A DNA stretch of 64,000 nt from Dasyornis broadbenti (taxonomy: Eukaryota > Chordata > Aves > Passeriformes > Dasyornithidae), in contig VZRN01000637.1 of assembly GCA_013397935.1 (NCBI GenBank), positions 91,316 to 155,315 on the forward strand. Reading direction: 5' to 3'. Under the pieces are notes generated by a model. It saw only the letters and a program-made list of their open reading frames with translations, was not told the origin of the DNA and searched no databases. The translations under genes and the position numbers were made by a program. Shown in pieces: positions 24,901 through 37,400 of the stretch. Position 1 is the first letter of the stretch; every line of letters starts with the position of its first letter.

Positions 24901-27900
24901 TAATTTTATCTGAGCTTATCATGATGTGTACACATGTGCACACGTGTATGTAGTCAGGTGGTAATTAAGGGGCAAAAGCACTAAACCTGGCAGTTGTTGC
25001 CATTGCAAAGTAAATGCTTTATCAACAAACCACAGGTGTGCAGCACTAAAGCAGATAAAAACATATAGGCCCTGAGATGACAGTTCTCTGTTCAAAATAC
25101 ATTAATCACCCAAGGTAAATTTGTGCATCTGTTATACGCTGTAGGTGTTTCACTTGCTTTGTTCCAGAGATATTAAAATAGATGGAAATCTTCTCCCTTT
25201 TCAATGTGGTTGGTCTGAGAACTACGTATGGTGTTTTCCTACATGGTGTGACCTCTTGATCTGCCACACATGCTCTGCTTGCCCCTGTGTGGTCACACCC
25301 CTCTGCTGCACAATGTGCGGCAGAAAACAGGGCTCTGCTGTGCTCCTTAGGGCCAAGGTCCATGGTATCCACACCAGGAAAAGTCTCAGTTTCATCAATA
25401 AGGTGTGTGGTTCAATTAGTGTGATGGAAACTTTCTCATAATTATGTCTTTTAGTCAATGGACTGCTGTTTCACTTACAGTATATCAGTAATTTTGAACC
25501 CTCAGAGATTAATTGCAAGCAGATAAGTTTCAGACAGATCTCGAAAGTCAAATAATTCCCACTGAAGATAAAATTCTTCTGATTCTTGTTGATCAATTTC
25601 AGTTACTGCTGGAAGACAACTATATTATCAGCCATAGAAAACTGAGCTCATATATAAGAATAATGATATCAGCTCCTGATTTCATCTACTGAGAGAGGAA
25701 CAACCTTGATTCTGCTGTCTCTGCTCAGCAGATCTTGGCAGCAAAAGAACACAGGTCACTACTAAGCCAGCTGGTGACATTTGTGCTTCCTGACCAATGG
25801 GGAGGTGGTGAATTACCCACTAGACTCATGGACCAAGTTAAGCCTTGTCCATCGACTTAAAGCTCTTTATAGCTAAAAGTAATTTTTGAAGGTTTTAGGT
25901 GCAAGATAAATAGTCTAGGAAAGAATTTTCTGTACAGCTTATCATCAACAATAGGGAACGCTTTATTTCCTCTCTCCAGCACTTTGACCTCGTCTATTCT
26001 TTTTGGCTCCACTGGCTTAACCATTTCACCTCCAGAAAGGCATACATATAAAGAAGTCAAAAGCTCATGCTTGCATATTGTCTTGCCCATCAGCAAAATG
26101 CTGCAGCTCCTTCAACACAACCAGGGTGTTTCCCACACCATGGTGCATCTTGTTTCACTGTTTGGAGATATACTGTGCTTTTTATCAGTACAGTATGTTT
26201 AACCTTTCTTTTTTCTGACCTAGATTTGTTCATTTTGTTTTTTTTTTGTTTTTTTTTCCCCCTCCCCTTCTCCACCCTTCAACATCATCTATTGATTTTA
26301 TGCTACTAACAATCATGGCAATACTACTGACTAATATCCTAAACAATGTATGTGCTTACATGCATTTTACCATAAATACATAAAAGTACTCTTCAAAATG
26401 TTTATGAAGGAAGATTCAGGTAAGACACACAGAACTTAGATGGTCTGGAGCCAGAAGTTTTGGGAAACTCTTTATTTTGCACCAAATAGATCATCAGAGT
26501 TAGTAAAGAACATTTTATTTTAGTTGAGCAAATGTTTCCTTGCCCTCAAAGGTGCTTATTTCCAAAGTGAAATACCTAAAGCAGCTAAAACAGTCACAAG
26601 GAGAGATTAAAGCAGATGGAATGACCTTTTAAAACTCTACACTGACTTGTGGATTTCCTCAGAGGTACATCTGCATCTTCTTACAGGATTTAGAGGGCAC
26701 TTAACCTGCAGAAGTGTTCAGAACAGGGAGTATGTCTTAGAGGTGATTCTTCCAACAGTTTTTAGTTGGTGAATATCTCGACTACCAACATGGAATGCCA
26801 TATCCCAGGCAGAAGCCATCCTTAGCATTTTCTGTGTGTGTCTGTGTAAACACACGCACTGCTACGGGCTATGCATTCATAACCTCAGGCTCATAAGAAG
26901 ATAAATATCAGATAACCATTAAAACAGTTGAATATACATATAAAAGAATATTTTATAACAAGTAATGAATTCCCTACATTATTGTCTGATCTACAATATC
27001 AGTATTTGGCTTTTTTTTAAAGAAATGTATATTCAATTCAAGTAATCAATTCACTGAAATTTCACAATTGGGGTGTTTCTCTAAAAAACTGGAAAAAGGA
27101 TCTTTAATGGTACCAAACTCCTCCTTTTTATCTTCTACCCATAAATTATATTTCCATCTGATGCAGTATCAGAAACATATGTTATGATTTTTTTTTTTCC
27201 AGGTAATTCATTCCTTTCTTTTCAATGTCATTTTATGTTTTTTCTAGGAGTCATTAGACTCCTGGCTACCCGCCTGAAAAGTTTCTTAACAATTCTTTTA
27301 AAGTCAGAACTTTCAGAGCATATGATGGCCAAATCACTTTTTCCCCCTCTCCTTTGCTCTTTTTCATGTTATTTCATAGGTATTGTTATTTCACCCCCAG
27401 ATCTTCCAACATCCCTTTACTCTCTGAATGTTCACCTCAAATCACACTGGACATGGCAACGACTCCAGCATTTGCTGCCATCACTCAAGCCAAGTATGAT
27501 CTTACAGAATAGTCCTGAGCATCCCAACCAGCAACAATCTGCAAATGCACAGGAGATTTATTGCTCAGAAGGATTTGTAAATAAGATTTTGAAAATGTAA
27601 AGAGAATTACTTTCTTCTAGTAAATTAGTTTCATTTCCAGTTGCGTTGTTCAAGTCTACGAGGTAATGGCAGATGAGGGCTTTAGTAATATGGGCTACCT
27701 TTTACTGCAGAGACTAGAAGAAAAAGTTTTATGGGAAGAAGATTACATTTTATATCTACTTAACACTGAGATTGTTTTTTTTCCTAAGTGTAATGGCAAG
27801 AAACAGGAGTTTTGACTCAGTTAATAGTTGATTTGTATAAGGTGTGGTATTCCCTTCTTGCCCTAAAGTATCAAGATTTTAAGCAAAGCTCCTCCGTATT

Positions 27901-28300
27901 TGGGAGGAGTCAGAGGGTTTTGTGTAGCAGCAGCAGAAAGAGTGAGGTGTCCTCAGAAGGTCACCTGGGCCAGATCCACAGGCCCACACAAGCTCATGGG
28001 GTTTGTCACACTGGGGATTTCCAAATTAAGATCCTTAGGTAAGATTTTGTACCTGTACTATCCAGGTTCATCCATATCCACATTCCCACACTTTTCGGCC
28101 TCTTTGTTTTTGCTTATTTACTTTTCGTTCAGATCACATGTTCAGGTCTGCTCCTCTGTGGCACATGGGGTACAGGGGGTTTTTTAAAATCACTTCTAGC
28201 ACATATAAACAAGTCATTACTGTCCACAAAATGTTTCTCCTTCACAGGAGTTCAATGGCATTGTTTTCTCTGGTTCCTGTATTTCTTCATCTTTGTTTCC
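21992..28300. other. Non-coding stretch without recognised genes
   Basis: Contains poly-T/poly-A runs near 22790, 23220 and 24866 and a palindromic alternating purine/pyrimidine tract at 24924-24950. The longest frame is 27184-27600 (plus, 138 codons), with no recognisable domain. No repeat family or RNA gene was recognised. Confidence 0.5.
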
Positions 28301-28577
28301 TGGTGGTTTTTTTTTGTTGTTGTTGTTGTTGCTGTTGTTTTTGTTTAGTTTTGGGTGGTTTTGGGGTTTTTTTGGTTTGTTTGTTTGTTTGTGTTGGTTT
28401 GTTTTGTTTTGGGTTGGGATTTTTGTTTTGTTTTGTTTTGGTTGGTTGGTTTGGTTTGGTTTGGTTTTTGTTTGGTTTTGGTTGGTTGGTTGGTTTTTTG
28501 GATTGAGTTGAGTTGGGTTTTGTTTGTTTGTTGGCTTGTTTTTGAGTTTTGGGGGGATGTTTGTTTCTTTGTTTGGT
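28301..28577. repeat. T+G-only low-complexity tract
   Basis: About 275 bp nearly free of A and C on the plus strand: (GTT)n, then GTTT, GGTT and GTTTT motifs. It is the complement of the A+C tracts at 21713 and 62047. Open frames on all frames here are side effects of missing stop codons. Confidence 0.93.
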
Positions 28578-31317
28578 CATTTGCAAATGTTTTATTTGTT
28601 TGCTTGTTTATTTCTTCCACTTCTTTGGGATAGTGGTAGGATTTCTTTGTCTATCTTTTACTGTTTTGTTTGACACAAGAAGTGGCTGAATGAATTCAAG
28701 TAAAGTAAGAGCTTATTCAGCTCTAACCTGTGTGCAAGATGTGACTGACCCAAACTGATCATTCCTAGAGGTTCACAAAAATTCCACTCTTCATTGCCTT
28801 TGTTCTTGAATTCCTGTTGATTTAAGGAAACAGGACATAATAGTGGAATTCTCAAGAGACATCCCTGCTCCTGAGACATTTTCAGACAAAAATTGCAGAC
28901 TCAAGAGATTCTATTAGCTCAGGTAAAAGATGAATAAAAATTCTTTATATGTTTATCAACATTTATCTGAACCAGAAGCATATGAAAGCTCCCTCATCAC
29001 TTACTTAACCTTTATGGCATATGAAATCAGCATCCTTTTCACAGACTGGAGAAAGACATCACTCAAAACCCCTTGCTGTATTTAATTTTACTATTGAATA
29101 AAATATACACAATAATAGGATACAAAAGAAAAGACATGTTTATGCAAGAGGAAAATATATACAGAGAGATTTCCGGAAGAATATTCGAGTATATGTATAA
29201 GTAAGTATAGGAACCGCTCATTTGATTTTTTTCTTATCATCACCATAATAAAAGGAAAATCCTATTCAGGTCCCATAAGAGCTGCTGTTTTGATAGCTTT
29301 ACACCCAACATGCTGTAATGAAGTGATCTCGGGCTAATAAATTGCAACTCCTACACTCAAACATCAGCTTTGAAGTCACCAGCTGCCCACCAATATCAGC
29401 AAAATTACTTAACTGCTTTGCATTTATGCTTTGGGACAGTTTAGGACAAAAATGGTTTGGAGACTATTTACCTCCATTTTGATTTCTGCACAGCGTTTCT
29501 GTAGCTACTACAGTGAGAGAACCTGCAGTGATGAATTCCTACACCTTTATGCTAACAGGGGATCTTCACCCAAAAAAAAAAAAAAATCGTCTGTCTATGC
29601 TTACAGCCTTGTAGAAGGTCCTTTGACAGGGAGTGAAACCCTGTGTATGAGAACCTGAAAGCCAGAAGGGTCTTTCACTCACTAGGTCGACCCCAGACTT
29701 GTGTGGATATCAGGAGGAAGGAGTCCCTGTGAAGGGTCTTGTGAAATCTGTGGTAGGTTATAACCACTCAAAGGGTCCCCATGGACAGCTAAGGAAGCAG
29801 GACACCATGGAGATATCTGCTCCTTCCTAAACACTCCGTGCATTTCATTTGTACTGCTAATGAGAGAACTGTGCGTTTTGTATGGGCTTGTTTTGCAAAG
29901 TGCTTCTTTGATTCAATTTCTATGTGTTCCTGAAAAGATTAATCATAAATTTAAATGCCTGTGAGGCTGCAGTTTTGGAAAGGAGTGTAATTAATGTTCC
30001 GGACACAGCGAAGTCTCAGGCCTGATGCATTTAACTGGAGGTGTTTATTCTGTAAATGGGGGGCAATAGTACATTCTACGTGTACCCTAAGTGCCTTGAA
30101 CCCTTGTCCTGTCTTTTTCCAGGTTAAAACCTTAAACAACCTGAATTCAGCACATGAAACCCCAGCATAATATTTGCGTGAGTTGCTAGAAAAGTTATTT
30201 TAATCAAAGGTTTTAAGAAATCCTTGTTTTAACTATTTCTCCGTGGTGGACTTGGTGAAGACTTTGCAATTCATTGATGAAACAATGCCACAATTGTAAG
30301 AAAATAAAACAGTAAGTTAATTTCCATTGTAAAATTTCCCCATTATGTAGCTATTATCAAAAATTATGATATAATATTACCAATATTACGTAAGCTGAGG
30401 GTCTTACGCACCATTTTGACTGGAATGGAGCTCTGATCTGAATGCAGCAATAGGGAAGTCAATTCTTCACTTCTGTTTCTGCCTGAAGAAGTTTCTGTAG
30501 AAAGATGGTCACTCTGAGTTCATATTACCCTTTTTATTGTGCCGACAGCTATCTCCCAAATCCACAGGGCCAAGGCCTGTGCATGGAGGTGTTGATGCAG
30601 TCATTGCAAAGGAGTGATGACGACAGAGGAATGTGTTTTGTTGATCCGAGCACAGACTTCCTTTGGATAGAGGATTTTTTTTTTTTCTCTGCAGCTTCCC
30701 TGGCCAAGGAGGTTGACAAGCCACAGATGATGAAATCCTTTGAATATGAAAGACAAAACACCATATTTAAATGTCATGAATAACAAACACCAGAGCAAGT
30801 ATTCTTCCTCTCACTTTCCACTTTCTATGAGCTCAACTTGCAAGTAATTTGGTCTGGTATCACAGCCCATTAAAACAAAAGGAACGAACATACTCTAAAA
30901 AAAAAAAAAAAAAGAAAAAATACCCCGAATAATTGCTTTCTATTCTGTGTCATGTTTTAATTAAAGATAGCAGCACTACAATCTACGATATATCTGGAAA
31001 TTATTAGAAACCCTTTCCAGAGGCAAAAAGGATCAATACCTCTTTGTCTCAGTGGCATAAAACATCTCTGTGTTACTTCTTTCCTGCTGGCAAGAGAGAA
31101 AGTGGAAAAGTCTAAGATGGGAATAATAGCAGCACCGAAGGGGAGAGCCATGTGCCAAGTCAAATGAACGTGCTTTCTCTTTTGTATTTATTTTTAAAAA
31201 TAAGCAGAGTGGTTTGCATTATCTGATTCCATCCCTGCAGTAAGTTTTGCTCCATTTGTGTCAGGGGCAGCAGAGAGCACTTGGAGCTACTGAGTCAAGA
31301 CCTTGAAGAAGGGGAAT
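28578..31317. other. Non-coding stretch
   Basis: A14 at about 29573 and A16 at about 30898. A weak MIR-like segment around 29995-30090 (ctgtaaatggggggcaatag) is noted but not called. No exon was recognised. Confidence 0.5.
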
Positions 31318-31412
31318 GTGACTGAGGGTTAGATGAGAGGCTTGGGAGTCAAGTCCTGGCTTCCCTCCCTGATTTCACCATGGGTCTGCCGTGTGATGCT
31401 GCTCCATTTCCT
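31318..31412 (+). mobile_element. MIR-like SINE relic, sense
   Basis: In order: gggttagatgagaggcttgg, gagtcaagtcctggcttccc, and gtctgccgtgtgatgct. This parallels the 5' half of sense MIR-type SINEs (tggttagagc.. gggagtca.. ctgtgtgacct). It is diverged and short, so the call is moderate. Confidence 0.5.
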
Positions 31413-34400
31413 TGGAGCTGAGAAGGTGGATGCCTTATGCCTGGCACAACGATGACTGTGTCCTCCAGAGAGGAGTTTGTTGTTGACGGTTCTTGTCCGC
31501 ACAAACAGACTTTGGCTTTCACCTTGTTACTTTGTGAAGGACAGTCTGAAATCGGTGGCACTCGCAGCTGTTTGTGCCTCCTGTGACAGAGTTTGCAGCC
31601 ACGGTCCCTCTGAGTCTCACAGCCCAAATGTGCCACTCGTGGGATTCTTCGGGTTCACTTTGTTTTCCCCAGTTGTCAGTGGAGAGGAATAGCCACCTCT
31701 TGGCTAACACTGCGAATAAACCATGAGCTAAAAGTGACTGATTTTTTTATCCTCGTCTTAAAAGAAGACAGGTGGAGAGCTCAGATATCCATCCACATTA
31801 TAAAAACCTGATGCTTGACAGCATTAAATTGGTCACTAGTTTTCCTGTGTATAAACTGAGAAAATGGGACAAAAATTAATTAATTATAACATACCTAATC
31901 ATCTTACTGTCACCTTCTTTATCTGAAGGGATCGTAGCCTGCCTGGGGAGGAGAACCCATGTCAACACACAGTCAAAGGGAAATGTTTTCTGCTGCCCCT
32001 TTCCCTTTTCTTTACTGAAGCTTCTTGTCTCTGTCTAGGCTGCAAGGCAAAAGGAGATGGGTTTGAACTAGCTGCACTCCCTGGCATTGCTCACAACAAA
32101 ATGTGTGTTTCTGAACAAAAAAGGAATTGAAAACAAATGTTGTTTCAAAGATAAAGTCCCCACAAAATTCATACGTGAGTGACTTCAGAAGCACCAGATC
32201 ATTCATTTCTTTAAAGATTTTATGAGCAAAAAGGGCATTTTGTATGTCAGGCCTGGTGTCCTAAATAAAATTATTTGCCTTTCTTCACAGTTATCCAACT
32301 CTCCTTCAACTGGAATATATATTTCCAAAGAAATCAAACCAGACCCCCAAATTCTTGGCTTCAAGACTGCTCACATGACACTGTTGAAGCGTTTCTAATA
32401 TTAATTAACATTTCAGTGAAAATTATAATGCCAAAATCTTTTGAAAATATTTATCAACAAATAAATTCACCAAAGCAGCTGACCTTTCAGTTGCAGAGTT
32501 AGTTACCCTTCTCTCTGAATCACTCCTGGGCCTCAGGCTTTCAGGAAATTTCTCCCCTAGCCTCATCTTCCTCCAGAGAATTTTCCATCCCCTCTCATCT
32601 GTGGGGTGTGTTAGGATAATAGCAGCAATCCAGTCCTTATTGTCTGTATCTGCGGATGAAGAGTGCTGCATAAGTGTAAAGTGTTATTATTATTGTAAGG
32701 AAATAATAATACTAATAAAATAAAATGAATCGAAGTCTTGTCTTCAGATGGTTATTTTGGCAATCCAGAAATCTAAAGCCCATGAAATAGACAATTAAGA
32801 GGGGTTAGGTACTTAATATCAGTCGTTGTGTTTGGGTAGAATTTTGCAATAATGCAGCTGCTATAATAATACGGATTTTTATTTCTCCTTCCAGAAAGGA
32901 AGTGGTTGTGTTTTCAGAGAAGCCTGGAAGTCCTGCTGCAGAATACAGAACTTTGTGTGCCTGCCTGTGCACTCAAACAGCCTCTCATCTCCTGTTCCAA
33001 CAGCTCCATCTTTGGGAGAGAGAAGGGGAAGCGTTCCTTTCCTCTAGCTGGCTTTTTAAACAAAAGAAACCTTGGAAATCCTGTTTTGCCCTGGAATATC
33101 TTTTTTTGTCTTCTCTTCTTTTCTCCGTGCCTCTCCCCACATCGTTCTTCATCAGTTGGGGAATTAAAAACCCAAAAACAATCCCCCCTTTCTCTTGTTT
33201 CTGTCATAACTAAGGGCCAGAGACTCATTTAATTAGTCTCTCTTGTGTGGCTTACAGCCCTGTTCAAGGCAAACATTTACCCCTGGGTTTCAGTGCAGTT
33301 GCTTAGCCACTGAATTTTCCTTTTTAATTTTTTTTGTCAGGAAAATGCGGTATCATGTTAATGGCTATTGGGGATCCTACGGCTAAATCATAATCATAAT
33401 TGTCTACACTAATCATAATTGTCTTGCTGATGCAGTGTGCATCCCTCCCCCCTGTCAGCTTACAGTCTCGTCCTGCTCCCTTGGACTGCGTATGTGCTCT
33501 CACAGGCAGGGTTGACATTTCAGTCATTTTTGTCTGTTGAGTATCTGGGCTCAGGAGACAGGGAGTTGAAGACCTTGTAGGAGGGGTCACTCTCTCTGTC
33601 TTCTCCATATCCTCATCCCAGAAAGCTCCCATGAGGAAAGCCACTTTTATATATTTAGAAGGGCTCACTTTTCCCTTGTAGTGTAAGGCTCGCTGAGGAA
33701 CAGGAGCTAGAGATCCAGATTAAGAGCTTCTCCTATCCACAGGCTGCTTTTAATTGCTAAGTTACATTTGGGACGCTTTTTTTCTTACCTCCTGAATCTT
33801 CCATGCCCTTCCTTGCAGTGGCCCATCTCCAGCAGAAGGGATTACATCTCTCCTTCACATCTCATAAACCTGAGGGTCAGGACATATTCAGAACAACAGC
33901 GGCTGGAGGGCGCGAAGCTTGCACTTTGCACAGACCCAGAAGATGTTTTCTCTGTCCTAGATGAAGTGTCTCATCATTAGACCAGTTTTCAAGAGGCAGT
34001 CAGTCATCAACATCTGTCTCGGTCCTGGCAGCATTGATTATGAAAGGGAGATTCCTGATACCACTGCTTTTTTGTGGTCAGCGTGCAGCTGCCAACCAGA
34101 TGAGACTCTTCAAGCGACATGAATATGCTGAGTGCCTCAGGTGCTGATTAGGTAAATATATGCATTAAATACCAACGACATTTAGAGCTAGAGGCCTGTA
34201 AGAAAGTGCTGCAGAAACTACAGTGCAAGGGGAAAAAAAGGATAGGGTTTGGTATGTTCAGTAATTTATCACTGGAGTTTAACTAGAAGGGAGTGAGGTA
34301 AAACTACTGATAAATCTAGAACTGTCAAGCCCAGAGTCATTTTTTTTTCCCCTAAAATCAGAGAGGAGAAAAGAAAGAAAGGGAAAATCTAATTCCCAGC

Positions 34401-37400
34401 AACTATACAAAGGCATGGATAGAGGTCACAGAGAGAGACAGTGTAAATTCTTTAGGAACAAGACAGAACTCAAGTTAAAAACAAACTGAGAAGCCAGAAG
34501 AGTCATGGAAGCAGACAGAGTCCATAATAACCTCTGAACAAGACTAGAAAGGGTTCAGGCAGATGCATAATGAGAGAAAGTAAAATCAGAGCTTTCAAAG
34601 GCAAGATCATAAATGACATGAAAAGTTAGCTAGGAAATAAAGAAAAATAGGCACTGAGTAATTTAATACAGCCCCAGAAAGCTGGCACTGACATTCCTTT
34701 GCTATCTTTTGGCTGCTCAGGGTGACATTAAACTCTGTGTCTCCACCAGGCCAGAGAACTTACTAACAATTTGATGCCATAATTGATTAAATTTCACTGT
34801 TAAGAAAATATTTCTGGTGATCTTAAACCGAGGAATTTGGACGCCCCCATTGTGTTCTAGACTGAAATCACAAGTCTTTAAACCCAGATCTGTTAAAGGC
34901 CAAAAGAGTGGCTTACTTCAGTGTTTTTTGGTGTAATGAAAATAATTTGTATACAGAGTTCAGTTCACCGCATGGGTTTTTGTATAGAGATCCTGGCTTT
35001 AATGTCACTGGAACAGAAACACATGTTGTCCTATCCCCACAGCTCTGCTGCATCCTAAGCACTCCAGCTCCTCCAAATTCATGCTGATAAAACCTCATTA
35101 CTGCTCTGTAATGTACTTCTGATACACATTCCCATTTTCACTCTCATCTGCAATCCCCGGCATCAGCTGGGATTTGAAGAGTAAGAGTAAAAACAGCTGT
35201 GTGGAAAGATGACGTTTTCTTACAGTACTTTAGACACAATTTAAAACAAAACTTACCAGAAATCTCCCGAGACAGCCTGTTCTTAAGAGAATTAATTGAT
35301 AAAACTAATTCACAGGTTTATCCTCTCTCATAGTATTGCATGAAATAATAGTTTTTACTTCCCCAACCCAAGGTTTCTTTTCCCCTTGACTGCTGGGATT
35401 GCAGTAAGATTTCAGCGTCTGAAACCAAGGAATTTGGGCTCACTTCCAGCTGTGGAGTCTGACCAGTAAATCTTAACACCACAACACCAAAACTACCCAA
35501 GTTATGTAATCCTGCCATGCAGGGAGCACCTGAACTCCTCAAGAGCTACATCTAAACCCTTAAATATTATATAACTACATCTATGTAGATATACACACAT
35601 ATTCATTGTTAATTGCACCTTTCATCGGAAAGCTTCAGCACAAATCCGTGGATCTGACAAAAACTCCAAACAGAAAAAAATGAAAGAACAAAAACCAACC
35701 CCTCTAAAACTTTGTGCTGGGTCTGCAGGAAGCCCTGCACATGAGGTTTCAGGAAAATCTCCCTGCTGTACACCTCTGCTTCAGTTAATGGAGAGCTGAG
35801 CCACAGTCAGGGCAAGTTATCCTGCTACTTGCACAGCCTCCTCCTCCCCTCAAGTGTTTTTGCTTACCAATCCCCTTTTGGAAGCAGGAAAGCAAGTGTA
35901 GTGCTCAGCACATAACCTAGAACATAAGACAGACACAGATTTGAGGTGACACTCCATAAGCAAAGCCCTCTGATGTTGCAAGAGGCGGAGGTACATTTGC
36001 ATGCTCCTTAATATCACAGAAATGATGGGGAAAGAGTGAAGCATAGATGCTTCCTGCCCCTAGAGAGAGGAAAGGGGTTTATTGGATACTTCTGACACAC
36101 TTAGGGATCTTCTTCAGCAATTGACAGACTGAACTAGGATTCTCCTTTCTTGCAGAAAAGAACCAAAACTCATGAAAGTCTTGTTTTCGCTCAGTAACTT
36201 AATAATCTGATCACTCCTCTGATCCATAGGAAAACCAGGAATCCTCCTCCAGAATTAGCTGCCAATCCTTCTAGACAAGGAGCTAAAATTTAACCTGAAA
36301 TGGTATTTGGTCCTGAAATAATGTCATACTTCAGCCTCCTTTGCACATTAGTAAGCAAAACCAATCTCATATGTATTTGTAACGGGCTTTAAGACATAGG
36401 TATGAGCTTGCTCTACCAATTTATAATTTTTTTTTTTTTTTCAGCTGAGCACTTTTCCTCTGAGTAAATTGTATTGCATAAGATTGAGTTCCTGTAAAGC
36501 ACACTTTTCCTTCCCTTTCAGAGGCCTTTTTGGAACTGTAAATATAAAATATGTTTACCTGAATATTGTTTGCATCCATCATTTCCTTATTCTCCAAACC
36601 ATCCCTGAGAGAAAAGTAGAAAATATAAACTCCAGTCTTGTCATGATAGGGGCTGTCCTCATTTCAGCCACTGTTTTCCAGTGCCAATGTGAGGGATAGC
36701 TGAAGAAGTGCTATCAAAGTGTTGCTTTGCTGAGAGCTTTAAGATTGCCAAGAATGATGGTGTTTTAAGTTAGCTGTTAACTTTGCACTGTATCAGTCCA
36801 GAAGAGATCCTGTTAGTGGTTATCATGTTACATCTGAAGGGAGGCAGCAGCTGGCTGAGGCGCAGAACATTTTTAAAGCTCTGAAATGGGTTTATTTATT
36901 TATTTTTTACAACCGTGGGATCATACGGTGAATATGAGGAAGACTCCAGTTTTCATCTATCATGGAAAGCAAGAGGTACCACCCCTGTGCAAATCACTCT
37001 GCTTTCTCTGTGTATCAATTTGCACCAGTACAGTTAGACCCTTGAATATTGGCCAGCACCCCAAAATGCAGGATAAGCACTGCCTGGAGTCTCCATTTGA
37101 CTATTTTCTTCTCTCAGATGTGCTGTGGACTGGGTGAACTTCTGTGCCTGTCCAAACTTAATGTTTTCCTTTACATTTCTGATTATTTTGACCATAAGCC
37201 CTTTAAGACAGTGGGCATTCATCTTTTTCTTCATGTTTAAAAAGCCAAGAATATTCTTACCTCTGGTGCCTTTGTTCTGTGGTGCTTTAAAACAAATAAT
37301 AAATGGAATTAATCCTCACAGGAACAGACAGTGGAATAAGAAATAATCTGAAGTTATACTTTATTCTGAAATATATTTTGAAATTTATAACTACTTTTTA

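Noticed and set aside
27184..27600. 138-codon plus-strand frame
   Set aside because: No recognisable domain. Judged a chance frame in AT-rich DNA.
28301..28577. Interstitial telomeric repeat
   Set aside because: The G-rich motifs are GTTT/GGTT/GTTTT, not tandem TTAGGG.
29995..30090. Possible further MIR relic (ctgtaaatggggggcaatag)
   Set aside because: Only about 20 bp match convincingly; flanks do not follow the MIR order well enough.
32902..33232. Three overlapping frames of more than 100 codons on both strands
   Set aside because: Several frames open at once argues for chance composition rather than an exon; no domain in any of them.
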